5,387 bases of DNA, taken from assembly GCA_002299795.1 (NCBI GenBank), contig DBNP01000038.1, positions 3,763 through 9,149 on the forward strand. Reading direction: 5' to 3'. Shown piece by piece: positions 5,363 through 5,387 of this stretch (position 1 is its first letter; each line of letters begins with the position of its first letter). Origin of the DNA: Candidatus Saccharibacteria bacterium UBA669. Lineage in GTDB: Bacteria; Patescibacteriota; Saccharimonadia; Saccharimonadales; Saccharimonadaceae. Made by a program: the position numbers and the translations under genes. Under the pieces are notes generated by a model. The model ran no database searches and was not told the DNA's origin. It saw only the letters and a list, made by a program, of their open reading frames with translations.

Positions 5363-5387
5363 TGGCTAATGTGACATATTTCACAAT
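5359..5387 (+). CDS. Start of a further operon gene, cut by the window edge
   Basis: An ATG at 5359 (or the in-frame ATG at 5362) overlaps the stop of the 63-aa ORF in an ATGA arrangement typical of translational coupling. Only the first nine codons are present (MMANVTYFT) before the window ends. A beta-strand-like VTYFT near the N-terminus would suit a glutaredoxin or NrdH-type redoxin, which would fit the operon, but nine residues cannot establish this. NrdB is another reasonable expectation from context. Confidence 0.45.

Overview
The window looks like a compact, roughly 50% GC bacterial genome that uses the standard code. TAG, TAA and TGA all end genes here, genes are separated by a few bases or overlap, and Shine-Dalgarno sites are used. 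The style of the NrdA protein and the very tight packing of tiny genes suggest a Patescibacteria/CPR lineage such as Saccharibacteria. That is an impression from reading, not a placement.

Layout. (1) 1-176, minus strand: the 5' part of a gene for a secreted, Thr/Lys-rich protein with a clear signal peptide, plus its promoter and a 16-bp inverted repeat lying over the -10 (205-242). (2) 264-2208, minus strand: a two-gene ABC-2 exporter operon, an ATPase of the NatA/YhaQ type followed by a NatB-type six-helix permease. The two genes overlap by 8 bp, and a perfect Shine-Dalgarno site fixes the permease start. (3) 2209-2566: a 358-bp divergent control region, AT-rich in the middle. It holds a good sigma70-type promoter for the reductase gene, two pairs of 16-bp elements resembling NrdR boxes (31 and 32 bp centre to centre), small inverted repeats, and a 10-codon leader ORF with a very strong ribosome binding site in frame with nrdA. 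(4) 2567-5387, plus strand: an operon of nrdA (class I ribonucleotide reductase large subunit), a 57-aa ORF ending in CDGCQ, a 63-aa ORF of unknown function, and the first codons of another gene that overlaps it by 4 bp.

The most notable observation is that NrdA has every active-site residue but no cysteine pair at its C-terminus, which normally re-reduces the active site. The next ORF, 8 bp downstream with its own strong ribosome binding site, encodes a 57-aa peptide ending in exactly that kind of CxxC tail. The simplest reading is a split reductase whose redox-active swinging arm is made as a separate small protein. A second point is that the promoter is flanked by NrdR-like boxes, and a second pair of boxes lies over the likely promoter of the divergent ABC exporter.
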